Of a stretch of DNA of 64,000 bases, positions 42,847 through 53,340 are shown piece by piece (the stretch's first letter is position 1; the number at the start of each line of letters is the position of its first letter). The stretch is from Adiantum capillus-veneris (taxonomy: Eukaryota; Streptophyta; Polypodiopsida; Polypodiales; Pteridaceae), in contig CM043944.1 in assembly GCA_014529385.2 (NCBI GenBank), positions 55,661,768-55,725,767 on the forward strand. Direction: 5' to 3'. A program made the position numbers and the translations under genes. The notes below the pieces were generated by a model, which saw only the letters and a program-made list of their open reading frames with translations, was not told where the DNA came from and made no database searches.

Positions 42847-43284
42847 ATGGCTGATTTTTCATTTGACTTCCAGCGTTATGGTCTGACACAGTTTGATGGT
42901 GCAGATTTTTTTGCTTGGAAGGAGCATATGCTTGTTGCATTGGCGGATTTGGGGCAGGATAAACCCTTGTGTGGTTTATCGGCGAAGCCCAAGTCTATGC
43001 GTGATGATGATTGGCAGGATCTTGATGAGTTAGCAATGTCTATGATTCGTTTGCATCTGGTTGAGTCTGTTGACTGGCAGGTCTCGAGGGAGACTACAAC
43101 TCATGCTTTATGGCAGAGTTTACATGCTATGTATGCGACATCCATGTCTACAGGGAAGTCTAGTCCCACTTCTATGTCCATGGGAGAGATTGATCCCACA
43201 CGCAAGTCTCGACGGCATAGAGACTTGACATGTTGGCATTGTGGACATAGAGGGCACATTAGGCGTCGAGTTTCAGGTGTTTGA
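42847..43284 (+). pseudogene. Gag of element G, internally shortened
   Basis: The start is placed at MADFSFDFQRYGL (42847), typical for copia Gag, rather than the upstream ATG at 42811. Gag-like blocks are LTQFDGADFFAWKEHM and MIRLHLVESVDWQV. After ALWQSLHAMYA the normal capsid remainder is absent and a short S/T/M-rich repeat leads to the knuckle CWHCGHRGHIRRRV, whose fourth ligand is Val. A stop follows at 43284. The Gag is about half the usual length. Confidence 0.8.
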
Positions 43285-43301
43285 GACAACGAAGGCGATA
43301 G

Positions 43302-43616
43302 ATGCGTGATGCAGATTTGGGCATGACAGATGCTAGTGAGATCAGTACGGTGGTTATTGAGTATGCTTGTGACGGCGATGTCACATTTACATCTAGCTTG
43401 TCTTCAGACGATCTTATGTCTACGGATTGCATATCGGATTGCACATTGTCTTCACATTGGTTACTAGATTCAGATGCTACTTTCCATGTCACGTCGCATC
43501 GTGAGTGGTTTAGCACGTTTTCTAGTGGGAGACTTGGTTCTGTGCACATGGCTGATGGTGTTGTGTATGACATTGAGGGTACAGGAGATGTATGTTTGTC
43601 CTTGCCAGTGGTATGA
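43302..43616 (+). pseudogene. Copia-type protease of element G
   Basis: HWLLDSDATFHVTSHREWF carries the active site, with D-S-D in place of D-S-G. VHMADGVVYDIEGTGDVCL follows. After a frame change near 43600, FTLRHVRYVSDMRRDLISV and SGCQISLRERDFVMHLG (43592-43760) complete the usual copia protease-to-integrase segment. No integrase zinc domain follows. Confidence 0.85.
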
Positions 43617-44146
43617 GATTTACCCTGCGTCATGTGCGTTATGTGTCAGATATGAGACGGGATTTGATCTCAGTCAGACAGTTACGGGATAGTGGATGTC
43701 AGATTTCGCTACGAGAGCGAGATTTTGTGATGCATTTGGGTTCGCTAGTGATTGCGAGAGGTGCCAAGAGTGGTAAAGGTTACCCATTGCATGTGGATCA
43801 TGCGAGAGACGATGTTGTCTCTGTGATCATGCAGCCAGGTAGAGAGCGAGAGAGCAGGCGAGTCTCTTTTGCTCATGGGTTGCAGGGTGCTTTGCATGGA
43901 GTGCAGAGTAGTGAGCTCGTTGTGCACACAGTTGGGGCACGACTTGAGCAGTCACACAGAGTGGTGAGGACAGAGTCAGACATGCATGCTTTGCTAGAGA
44001 CTGAGCAAAGCAGAGAGTTAGTTGTGCGAGATACTTCTATGCAGGATAGACAGGTAGAGCGGTCTTGCTCTAGTGAGTCACGACAGGAGGACGTTGTGCA
44101 AGAGTCTATGCATACGGAGTTAGAGCATGAGAGCTCTAGTGAGTAA
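43592..44146 (+). CDS. Element G accessory frame 1
   Basis: 184 residues. Residues 1-60 finish the protease region. The rest is Glu/Arg/Ser/Gln-rich with repeated motifs (SRELVVRD, SSELVVHT, RSCSSESRQEDVVQES). No known domain. It occupies the place where integrase would start, so it is either replacement sequence or highly decayed pol. Confidence 0.5.
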   Translation: MFVLASGMRFTLRHVRYVSDMRRDLISVRQLRDSGCQISLRERDFVMHLGSLVIARGAKSGKGYPLHVDHARDDVVSVIMQPGRERESRRVSFAHGLQGALHGVQSSELVVHTVGARLEQSHRVVRTESDMHALLETEQSRELVVRDTSMQDRQVERSCSSESRQEDVVQESMHTELEHESSSE

Positions 44147-44167
44147 CAGCAGATTGAGTGGTCATGT

Positions 44168-44737
44168 TTGCAGTGGATGATTGCAGAGGAGACTGAGATG
44201 TCAGCGATTATGCAGTCATTCCTTTCTATGCTCGACAGTGAGCATGGGGATATAGTTGTGCAGGATATGTCTTCCAGCAGACACCTAGAGCAGCTGGTTT
44301 GCTCTGAGGTTGCACGACAGGTTGATGCGTCTTTTGTGGACAGTCAGGAGATGCATGTGGCTGACACGCCTTGTCAGTCAGAGATGCCTATTGCCAGGGA
44401 TATCTATGTCGATGCATGCTCCGTAGAGCTAGCAGGGCCCGCTAGCATTGCATCAACGTTCGGTGTCCTCATGTATGAGATGCTGATCTCGAGGCCCGAC
44501 ATAGCAGCTATAGTGGGAGCATTTGCAGCAGGGTTGATTAGTTGTTCGATGACTGATCTCGGTATAGAGCATAGGGGAGGTTTGCAGGTATTGGACCGAT
44601 ACTTGCACGAGTGCATGAGCTCTTGTAGACTCTTTGCAGAGCTAGGAGCTAGCTCTGTGTGGCTTCCGCAGCAGGATGTTTGTCTATCAGTAGAGCCGGA
44701 TGCACTAGCTCATCGAGAGTCAATGGGCATAGGTTGA
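44168..44737 (+). CDS. Element G accessory frame 2
   Basis: 189 residues, uninterrupted, ending 76 bp before the 3' LTR. Acidic first half, then a hydrophobic stretch (PDIAAIVGAFAAGLISCSM, about residues 113-131) and a Cys-containing C-terminus. It may be continuous with frame 1 through the TAA at 44144-44146. No family recognised. An intact frame of this length in decayed surroundings suggests a conserved product or a recent insertion. Confidence 0.5.
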   Translation: MQWMIAEETEMSAIMQSFLSMLDSEHGDIVVQDMSSSRHLEQLVCSEVARQVDASFVDSQEMHVADTPCQSEMPIARDIYVDACSVELAGPASIASTFGVLMYEMLISRPDIAAIVGAFAAGLISCSMTDLGIEHRGGLQVLDRYLHECMSSCRLFAELGASSVWLPQQDVCLSVEPDALAHRESMGIG

Positions 44738-44800
44738 GAGAATATCTCACCTTCTATTAGCTGTACACTGGTAGATCTTGCTTAAAGGCACATTGGCCTT

Positions 44801-44812
44801 TAAGTGGGAGGT
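44801..44812 (+). promoter_or_regulatory. Polypurine tract of element G
   Basis: TAAGTGGGAGGT immediately before the 3' LTR. Confidence 0.7.
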
Positions 44813-45001
44813 TGTTGGGGTTAAGGCCTATGTGCCTTGACCGGTCGCCCAGGTCATGGGCGCCCGCCCACTGTTACCCTATACTTATAGTGAGTATACT
44901 GTATAGGGGGAGCTGCCACTTCACAGTCTCCCCACCCACATCGTGTGTGTCTCCTTCTCTCTCTCACACTATCCGTCTGTGGTGCTCCCCGATCCCCTTC
45001 A
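44813..45001 (+). repeat. 3' LTR of element G
   Basis: TGTTGGGGTTAAGG to GATCCCCTTCA, about 189 bp. Confidence 0.93.
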
Positions 45002-45159
45002 AAGTCTAACTGAATTTTAAATTTAGCATAAATTTTAAATATAAGTTAAATGTAATCTAACCTAATCTTAGATCTAAATTTAACATAATCTTAAATGTAA
45101 TTTTAAATCGAACCTAACCCTAAATCTTAATATAACATTTTATTTCATATTTTCTCTAC

Positions 45160-45289
45160 TTTTTTTATCTATCTCTCTCTCTCTCTCTTTGTTTTCTCCC
45201 CTTACCTCTCTCTTTTTGTCTTCTTCCCCTCTCTCTCTCTTTGTTTTTTTCTCTCTCTCTCTCTCTCCCTTTTCTCTTTCTCTTTGTTT

Positions 45290-45333
<44 letters not shown>

Positions 45334-45427
45334 GTTTGTGTGTATGTATTCTTTGTTTATGCATGTGTGTGTAATTTTTTGTACATTCAATGTGTGTGTA
45401 TGTGTTTTTTGCTTATGAATGTGTGTA

Positions 45428-45503
<76 letters not shown>

Positions 45504-45511
45504 AAGACACA

Positions 45512-45570
<59 letters not shown>

Positions 45571-45725
45571 TGAGAGGGACAGAGAGAGAAAGAGGGGAAG
45601 GGAACATGAGAGGGAGGAGAAGGAAGGAGCATGCCTGGCTTTCCTTCCTCTCCTCGTGTGTGTGTGTGTGTGTGTGTGGGGAGGGGGGGGGGGGGGGAGG
45701 TGGGAAGAGACAGAGAGAGAGGGAG
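45160..45725. repeat. Cluster of simple repeats
   Basis: Successive tracts: C/T-rich with (CT)n near 45297-45330, (TC)n 45430-45483, (CA)n to about 45502, (GT)n about 45512-45543, (GA)n about 45544-45571, (GT)n about 45656-45679, a G run about 45683-45698 and a GA-rich end. Long frames here are artefacts. Confidence 0.97.
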
Positions 45726-45814
45726 AGGCGCAGGTTTACCTGTTTCGCTAGAGTGCCGAAACTCGGATCTAAACTTTGAGTTTTTGGCACCCTCGGTTTA
45801 TTTTTTACCCCTGT

Positions 45815-45970
45815 CAGGGTCCCTATGCTCGTCGCTATGAGCTCGCTTTGCAACAAATAGTATAGTGATGCTCATAGCGACGCTTATAGCGACGTTCATA
45901 GCGACGCCGTGGATTTTAACATTTGAGCATCGCACTGCTAGCTCGCTAATATGAAGAACCTCTTGTAGTG
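45815..45970. mobile_element. Right terminus of a CACTA transposon
   Basis: The plus strand ends GGTTCTTCATATT-complement ... CTCTTGTAGTG at 45970; read inward it is CACTACAAGAGG, the classic CACTA terminus. Subterminal repeats containing TAGCGACG occur in one inverted copy (45829-45839) and three direct copies (about 45872-45906), as expected of En/Spm ends. The opposite terminus was not found. The TNP2 fragment at 39480-40365 may belong to the same element, with G inserted between. Confidence 0.8.
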
Positions 45971-46500
45971 AATGGCTCGAGGACAAGACTTTCCATGAGA
46001 TGGAAAATATTACAATTGGTGCTAATTGTATGTTTATAGAGAACGGCTCTACCTACCGAATACTTTCTTATTCACATGATTGCACGGGTCATGGTGCTGT
46101 CATAGAAAAACTATTACTTTCTATTGGTTCCGCCATGACCGTACGAAGAACAAAGTACTCTACTAGGGCAATCAGCTGCAAATGTTTCCACAAAAGCACG
46201 TTCACTTTGGCACTAGCTTACGCAATCACACGACACAAATCTCAAGGGGCGACGATATCAAAGAAATTCATCCTCATCATAAAGCAAGATTTTTTCTCAG
46301 ACTTGGCATACATCGAGCATACGTCATGTTCTCTCGTGGGACAGAAAGATGCCATCTCAAAATACTAAACATTCCAACTCCAAGAATGTTTTGGCCTACC
46401 AGTAATGCTCTCCCAATGGTTAAATATTTCCCCCTCATTTTGACAAAAAAAAATTCTTTATTTGGATCTTTCAGCTCATTCCCTATGGAAACTGTGCAAT
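45971..46500 (+). pseudogene. Helitron-type PIF1 helicase, C-terminal fragment
   Basis: The frame from 46000 reads MENITIGANCMFIENGSTY and ends in FTLALAYAITRHKSQGATIS, the conserved motif V/VI area of PIF1/Helitron helicases. After a shift, 46182-46526 continues AYVMFSRGTERCHLKILNIP, motif VI with the Arg finger region. Coding-like sequence starts immediately after the CACTA terminus, so the transposon probably cut the gene. The Rep nuclease and upstream helicase motifs are not in the window. Confidence 0.8.
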
Positions 46501-47520
46501 CAATTACCCAACACTGGTTTTCTTGAATGCAGATTTCCTTCGTGACCGGGAAGGCTCCTCTGATAGCTCCTCATGGACACTGACCAGGTAACCATTTCTT
46601 GCATTGTTCTATTTGGTGACTATATTTCTTGCCATTCAATATTTCAGGGTCTCAAACCACCCTCTTTCACTTAGATATTTGATAGGTTCGTCAACATCGC
46701 CGCTCCTCAAAAGAAAATACAGTTTCTGTGTATACCCAACTTCAAGTCAAATGAGACTACCAGATATTACTGGCAAGCCCTCGGGTGCATTCATTGAAGG
46801 CTTTCGCACCACTCATCTCCTCCACTTGTACATCAATAAATGTGGCAACAGAAATAAAGAATATAGAAGCAGTGAACTCAAGTTGGCAACAGGTACTTCA
46901 AATTATGCTCAACATTCCAAAAGTTTTTTCCCTCTGAGCCCTCTTTCTTTCTCTACAGGGTTGCAAAAAGAGATATTGCTATGCTTGAGCATTGATATTG
47001 ACAATTCAACTAGCCTGCTAGTGGACGCAAAAGCATAGAAACTACTGAACATGAAGGCCGTTGGAATCACCACTTACGCAATTGAGATGCTTCACTAGGG
47101 TTACAAGATTTCACTTGACAAATTGACCATCCTCGATAAGAATACAACAAGCCAAGCACTTTCAAACATGGTCAAAGAGTTAAGGAAAAAATCCAAGGGG
47201 AACGTGAGGGCCATCTTAACCGACGAAAAATTTACATGGCATTTCAATAGAGACCTCTTCGATGCTCAGTTTGGGGAAACCACCAATTTATTCCAAAAAC
47301 TTGGACCACTAGCTAATAAGATTCTATATCACGATCTAAGAATATCATTACATAATTAAACACTAATTGGATGCACCACTACAGTGCAAGACAACAAGAT
47401 AGATACCAGCAAGGAGCTACACAACCACGTAACAAGTTCAGAAGAGGAAGCAGTCTGTTTCGACATTGCTCCACCCCCCAAAAGACAACGCCATGTGAAG
47501 AGAGCTACATAGTATACTAG
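46500..47520 (+). pseudogene. Possible spliced 3' exons downstream of the helicase
   Basis: Two candidate introns have GT...AG ends: GTAACC (46588) to TTTCAG (46648), and GTACTT (46892) to CTACAG (46961). Downstream open sequence includes GLQKEILLCLSIDIDNS, then LTILDKNTTSQALSNMVKEL and TWHFNRDLFDAQFGE (47123-47359), ending near 47510 with KRQRHVKRA. No domain is recognised. It may be the tail of a Helitron protein or a captured gene piece. Confidence 0.35.
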
Positions 47521-50075
47521 ATCAAATGCAACATCAATAAACATATTTATATAGGCATGGCATCCAACTCCGAATGTAGGAAAAGAGCGCACATAACCAA
47601 TCCACCAAGATGGATGAGACATGATGTGTCATCCTTTCCACCCTTCTCTCAAAACTTCCAATTTCAAATACTACATAGTACACACACGATAGGAAAACTG
47701 CTATTGCACTAAAAACACAAGAGATACTTACTCATGATGCAATTTCCACCAAAGAATATAATAATTTGAAGGGGCATTTCCCAAAGTGGAGAAAATACTA
47801 TTACTTAAAACACCATAGAAAGAGATAGCGTGCAATGAATTTCAATCTTTGCTCTAGGGTAATACCTCTCACTTCTCTTTGAATTGTGTACCAAACTGCT
47901 TTTTGGGAGTTCTATCACTGCTTTACAAGAGTATTTTAAAGTTCTTCTCTCTGCTTTCCTACAAGAATACCATTCAGCTTTCTCATTTAACGGTTCAATA
48001 TCTACATGTACTGCCACACGATGACTTATAATTATGCGTGTCCTTCCACAACACTTAGGAGACTAACAACAACATCAATAGAAATGGACGATCTCTTTCA
48101 CCAAGCAGCTACACTGCTGCAATACCATTTACCAACACACCTTCAAGTTATAATACTTAAGAAGTACATGTACTTATGGGTTGAGAAAAAGGCCTCGCAA
48201 ATTGAGGAAAGTGATTGGCTCACAACATACTAACATTACAATGTGTGGAGCCCATACTACTTTACATGGAGTGAAGTCATTGCAAAGATACAAATAAAGG
48301 TCGAACATCTAGAACATTGTCCCTCAAAAGGACACCTTCTACTATTTGTATGTATATTAGCAAAGTTGCACATCATGAAGGAGATCAATTCCCTTCCAAA
48401 AATTGCACCCTCAAGAAATCATTGATTTAACATCTGTAAAAAAATATTGTAACTATGAAGACCTCAAGCTTGAGGCAACCGTTACCTTCACTTACGAGTA
48501 ACAAAAGCTTCCACTCTCTACACTTCCCCATGTCCTATCCCAACTTTAGCAGGAATTCAATTTCTTTTTCCATGTCACTTGATTACTCATGTCACATGTT
48601 CACAAAGCTCTTCTCTCACCTCTCCCAACCATTTATGTCTAGTAGTTGATTCAAAAAACACCAAATAAGACACGTACCATGTAGCAACAACTTTTATATT
48701 TTTTAAGAAACTTATATATGTACCAATAGTGTAGCTTGCATTCGATACAAATTGATAGTGTTCCTTGCTACTTCTTTTCAATAAATTATCCACTGCACAC
48801 ATCACGATTCATTCATGACCAACATCAATAAATTTCTTGCTTCTACTTCTTTGTGCAGCTCCCTACTTTCACTAGCATTCATTGGCCTCCTTGAATTTCT
48901 TATGTCATTCCCAAGGTGATAGAGCAAAACGAGTTCAACACATTTTTTTGAATATGCAAATTGTACATGGAAGCTCTACTATCTCCATTAGGGAAAATTT
49001 GAACTCTCAAATGGGTCCTATAAGGATGTTTGATTTTGTTTCTCTTGTCCAAAGTGGGGAACCCGGTGAAGTCCATGAACGCTTTGTCAAAACCCTATCA
49101 ACCAACATATCATTGGAAAGATCTTAGAGAATAGGTTCTAAAACCCCAAACTCCAAAAAAAATCGAATTGATTTGTAGAAGTTATGGCCTCCCCACTGAG
49201 GTTGTAATGTGAGTAGAGATTCCATTTATAAGGCGGAGTTGTCACATAAAAGAATGAAATCTTTGCGAATATAAGGAATCTGATAGCATGCTATATATCA
49301 ATGGATAGATCGCAATGAGTACATTCTAAATTCAAAAGTTTTGTTTTCATTTGTAAAAATTTTACCACGCGATCATCTTGGACAAGAGAGAGAAAGTCGA
49401 AGTCCTTATAGGATCCCTTTGAGAGTCCAAATTTTACCTAATGCAAGGGTCTCCTTACATAACTTCTTCTTGAAAGTGTTATGTGTGTCAATGTTCCTTG
49501 CCCTTGTAGATTTTTCCTTCTCAATCTTCTAACAGTTATGCCAATGATGTAACTTCTCCTTTTGTATGCCCTCTGACAAGTCGCCTTGCAAGTTCGCGGC
49601 ACATTTTGGCATGTCTCCAACAATACTAAGGAGAAGGTGATACACACTGCCAATATCGGTGTCCTCAAACTTCAAGGATGTTGAGTGAACTACTTCAAAG
49701 AGCAAGGCTTGAAGGTGCCTCGCAAGGTTGATACTATCTCGTCCAACGAGAGTTCATTCACCACCCGCACTAATTGTGTGCATAACCGCTTCTTTAACTG
49801 CAATGATTGCTTGGGAAGCATTCTACCTACAAGCAAGGAAATCATGTTACGATGTGTTGGCAAAAGCATTTATCACTTCAAATTTCAAATGTGAAACTAG
49901 ATATTATGAAGTGATGGAAATCATCGTAACAATAAGGAGAAGGGAATGAGAATCAAGGAATTAGTATCGATAATCACATCTTTCAACTCAAATCAAACGT
50001 CTCATAAACCAATGGAGCACGTTGCCACCAGAACCATACTCATTACCTGACAAAAGACCTCTACATATGAGCTAT
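47520..50075. other. Unassigned
   Basis: Short frames only, the longest about 80 codons (48882-49127, +), none with a recognisable motif. No LTR, TIR or repeat structure was noticed. Confidence 0.4.
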
Positions 50076-50145
50076 GTCTGACGAGAATAGTGCTCCTACA
50101 AGGATGCAACGTCTGACGAGAATAGTGCTCCTACAAGGATGCTTA
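50076..50145. repeat. 35-bp tandem duplication
   Basis: GTCTGACGAGAATAGTGCTC begins the unit at 50076 and again at 50111; copies are identical. Confidence 0.95.
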
Positions 50146-50540
50146 AGAGAAGCTTGTTCGGAGGAGCGTTACAACGGGAAATCAAATTGGAGCCCAATGT
50201 TGCTCAATGTGAGACAATCTTTGAAGTGGGCAAGTTAGGCTATGGAATTGTGTATGATGTTGGCAGTCACGAACGAGAGGATCATCAAAGCATACATAAA
50301 TGGGAGTCCATGACATTTACAATCAAAAAGATGATAGATGTTGAAGCAGTCATGTTTTTGGACAGTCATAAAGCCCTTCACATCTACTAAAGCAGTCATG
50401 TTTTTGGACAGTCATAAAGCCCTTCACATCTACTCAATAGCAAAAATCAACTCAACTATACGATTCACAATAGGGACATTTTCAAACGGGAGAAAGTTCA
50501 AAGTGTATGTGAGTGGGCGACATCGACGTTTTCAATAATT
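50139..50540 (+). CDS. Hypothetical frame with 46-bp duplication
   Basis: The frame starts MLKRSLFGGALQREIKLEPN and reads to KALHIY. Inside, a unit with GCAGTCATGTTTTTGGACAG occurs twice in tandem (about 50346-50437, period about 46), which puts a stop at the junction. No domain is recognised; probably decayed. Confidence 0.3.
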
Positions 50541-51053
50541 GAAAAGATAAATTTTGAAATTTTTCAAAACTTCCAAAACTCAAATCTTATCTTCTTAAAA
50601 CCTCCCTAAACCTATTTTAGGGTTTAAAAAAACAGTTTTTGACCTCAAAAAGTCAAAACGTGCACCAAAAAACCCTAAAAATTTTAAGTTTTTTCAAAAA
50701 CTTTTGAAATGTCATTTTTTACTATCCAAAGCCCCCCCCCAAAACTAGTCCTCAGGCAAAAAGTGATTTTTTGTCTGTAGAATCCCTTTTTCAACCCCTC
50801 CTTGGTTGCAATTATCACACTCACCCTCTACTCCAACACTCTCTCTCTCTACACCATCTCCATTGCTGCAACAAGGAAGCTCCTCTCTCCTCCCCTACCA
50901 CCTCCCATTGCCACACCAAGCTAGGGTTATCCACCTTCTCCTCCCATTGCCACACCAAGCAAGGGTTATCCACCTTCTCCTATCACTTTCTCCCACCTAT
51001 ATTGTAGCAACAAGCAAGGTCCTGTTCCTCCTCCTAATTTTCTTTGTTCAACC
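50541..51053. other. Unassigned, promoter-like or UTR-like
   Basis: AT-rich, then C/T-rich with a near-repeat (CTCCCATTGCCACACCAAGC twice, 34 bp apart near 50907 and 50941). No gene recognised. Confidence 0.35.
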
Positions 51054-51365
51054 ATGGCTAGAACCATGGCTAGCTCTACTTCACAAAGGTGGCCAAAGGA
51101 TGAGGTCACAGCACTTGCATGCCACAACACAAGAGGTATAGATGATGAGCACAAGAGTTCACCAAAGGTGCTTGGGTATACATACAGCCATCTCTATTGG
51201 CCCTCATTGTGTGTGAAATCATGCAAATTTGGATCATCATTGGAAAGGAAATCTCCTGGGCTTCAAGAACCACAAAGACAAGGGGACCATAGCCATTGTG
51301 CAACATGTTTTCTCGATGTCAAGCATGCTATTGCAACAACCACCTCGATTTCCAACACATTGTAA
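51054..51365 (+). CDS. Hypothetical frame, weak trihelix-like start
   Basis: 103 residues starting MARTMASSTSQRWPKDEVTA. The W-P-K-x-E-V pattern resembles helix 1 of trihelix/Myb-like DNA-binding domains, but the second and third helices are not evident, perhaps from frameshift. No other support. Confidence 0.25.
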   Translation: MARTMASSTSQRWPKDEVTALACHNTRGIDDEHKSSPKVLGYTYSHLYWPSLCVKSCKFGSSLERKSPGLQEPQRQGDHSHCATCFLDVKHAIATTTSISNTL

Positions 51366-51669
51366 GTACATGTTTTGAGAATAAAAAGCTAGGTGTGAAA
51401 TCATAGTGTAATATTTCTATGAATTCATACTTAAGATTTGCCATGCATTTATAGTCATATTTCCATCCGCATTGGTGGAGAAGCAGCCACTACATAGTCT
51501 CTCCGGCACATTCAATGTTATACATGCGGATATTGGAGCAACAATTTTTTCACAACTTTGCCCAACCAAACTGGTTCAAAGAAGAAATTTATGATATTCT
51601 CACTCCTATATTGTGCCTACACAAGAGTTTGGAAAGCTTGAACCCATGAAAGTATCTTCGTTATGAAAT

Positions 51670-52350
51670 ATGGAGTGGCCACAGCCAGATTTGTGGTCGG
51701 TAGCATCTTTCAAGCAAAGGATGATAATAGATATCCAAAACTCTTTGAAATACTCTCAAGCTTCTAGGTCTATGGGCTTGAGTTGGTGTTTGCCTATTCA
51801 TTGTTTTGTGCACATTTTTCAAGAGTTTGGATTTGTGGAGACTACCACAATGCTTGTATGTAAAGATGTACATTATGAAGAATTAGGAAGGCTTTTAGAA
51901 GAGGATTGGGGTTTTGTGGAGGGCATGTACAATGGGGATAGGTACCGTTGTAAGGTTGGAGCTTCAGGTATTGGGATTCTCTATTTAGAATCCTGCACCT
52001 CTTTGTACATACAATTTCACTACAATCGTTGGATGTGCAAGCTTGGAGTGTAGACTCCCATATAGAGCGTATATGGTGCTAATGCAAGCTTTGACATTAC
52101 AATGAGGATGCCCAATGATGCTTTGGAGGTTGTCCAAGTGAACAAGCATTGGACTCTCAATAATGTGCAAGAACATTTGGCTATTATGGGTTTTGTGGCC
52201 CTTCAACAAGCGCAATTTTTTTTTGCAAGGTCACAACCACCACATTTTCAATACATCATAGTTTGGCTATCATTGGCTACTTATTGTAATGAATGGCTAC
52301 TTATTGTAATGAATGCCCGCAAATTGGGAAGAGAATGGAAGACAAATTGA
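51670..52350 (+). CDS. Two hypothetical frames
   Basis: 51670-52053 (127 residues) includes VETTTMLVCKDVHYEELGRL; 52102-52350 (82 residues) follows. A 20-bp tandem duplication at 52274-52313 lies in the second. No family recognised, and coding status is uncertain. Confidence 0.25.
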
Positions 52351-52533
52351 AGGTCGAGGAGGATTGGGGCATGGATGGAATTATGTTATCGCTCTTATAG
52401 CTTTGTAACTCTTGCAGTTTTGGAAACAATCCCCGGTGTAATCAACATGATTTGATTCGGTAAATTATGACTTTGAATATAATTTTTCACATTGAGATGA
52501 AAGTTCATTTTTGGTGTAAGTGCCTTTTTTTTT

Positions 52534-52552
52534 GGGGGGGGGGGGGGGGGGG
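52534..52552. repeat. Poly-G run
   Basis: About 19 G, following a T run. Confidence 0.95.
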
Positions 52553-52632
52553 AGGGAGTGCCTTCTTTAAAAAAGGGACCATTATAAAAGGGGGGCTGCA
52601 GAACTCATTCACACTTTTCGCTTTCACAACAC

Positions 52633-53340
52633 TTGAGCTCCTCCACACTCCGTCTGCACCCCATGCTAGACATGGACGCCTCCACAGCCTCTGCATCTAC
52701 ACCCACATCCACCCCTTTGTCACGCTTCATCCTCTTCCTCAAGGACACCAATTACAAAGGGAAGTTGGACCTCCACACCTTTTTTACTCGTCTCTCCGAC
52801 TTTGATGCCACAATTGCCCTTCACATGGATGCATTTGCCGAGATTTTAGCGTTCATGGAGGAGCACATCATAAAATATTCTGTATCTATCTCCCTACATA
52901 CAGGGATATGGGTGCCTTGCGATATTTTGTGCTACGTACACAGAGGTGATCGCCCATTCTCTAAGCGATTGAGACAGTTCCAAGAAATTAGTGTCAACGC
53001 AGGCCATTTCTTGGACGAGCAAGCCCTAGGGGTGTCAACGCTCAAGAAGTGCAAGTTGGGGGTGGAGTGCCTTTCTCGACTGGCGACATTCATCTTCTTT
53101 GTGAGCGAGGAACCTGATTTGGAGGAGCTCCGCCTACCACACCTTCAGGTTGGGTCCTTTTTCAAGGACACCAAGGAGCAGGAGGTTGTCCCCATGAACC
53201 TTGCATCGGAAGAAAAAACACTTCGTCTTGAGTACCCCAGGGGGCTTGAGGAGGTGGTTGAGAAATCCATCATTGTGGTTGGCCCTAGTGACACTCTAGT
53301 GCCACTACCATTGACGGATGAGGCTATCCCAGAGGTATAA
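52633..53340 (+). CDS. Hypothetical protein, 235 residues
   Basis: Open frame starting MSSSTLRLHPMLDMDAS, Ser/Thr-rich for 30 residues, then globular-looking (LSRFILFLKDTNYKGKLDLH; ALHMDAFAEILAFMEEHIIK; LEELRLPHLQVGSFFKDTKE). It ends at a stop at 53338-53340, but the same frame reads on with VVVDGEEYVFMHDLEKAFGP to about 53465. No known domain. It lies 5' of, and convergent with, the transposase-like gene at 55543-58961, so it may be the second gene of the same transposon. Confidence 0.4.
   Translation: MSSSTLRLHPMLDMDASTASASTPTSTPLSRFILFLKDTNYKGKLDLHTFFTRLSDFDATIALHMDAFAEILAFMEEHIIKYSVSISLHTGIWVPCDILCYVHRGDRPFSKRLRQFQEISVNAGHFLDEQALGVSTLKKCKLGVECLSRLATFIFFVSEEPDLEELRLPHLQVGSFFKDTKEQEVVPMNLASEEKTLRLEYPRGLEEVVEKSIIVVGPSDTLVPLPLTDEAIPEV

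Larger units (their letters stand above)
41235..45001 (+). mobile_element. Non-autonomous Ty1/copia-type element G
   Basis: LTRs of about 189 bp (41235-41423, 44813-45001) differ at only a handful of sites. A tRNA-Met primer site follows the 5' LTR by 2 bp and a PPT precedes the 3' LTR. Possible target duplication is ATGTC (41230-41234) and AAGTC (45002-45006). The 3.4-kb interior has a Gag, a copia-type protease and two long unknown frames but no integrase, RT or RNase H. Confidence 0.88.

Noticed and set aside
40840-45150. Interstitial telomere repeat
   Set aside because: The CCTAACC/TAAATCT sequence is too degenerate; only a single CCCTAAA was seen, not a telomeric array.
45189-45856. Several frames of 60-147 codons near 45.2-45.9 kb
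   Set aside because: All run through CT, CA, GT and GA tracts and consist of two-residue repeats.
51054-51365. Trihelix transcription factor gene
   Set aside because: Only one helix-like motif (RWPKDEV) is visible; not enough to name a family, so listed only as hypothetical.
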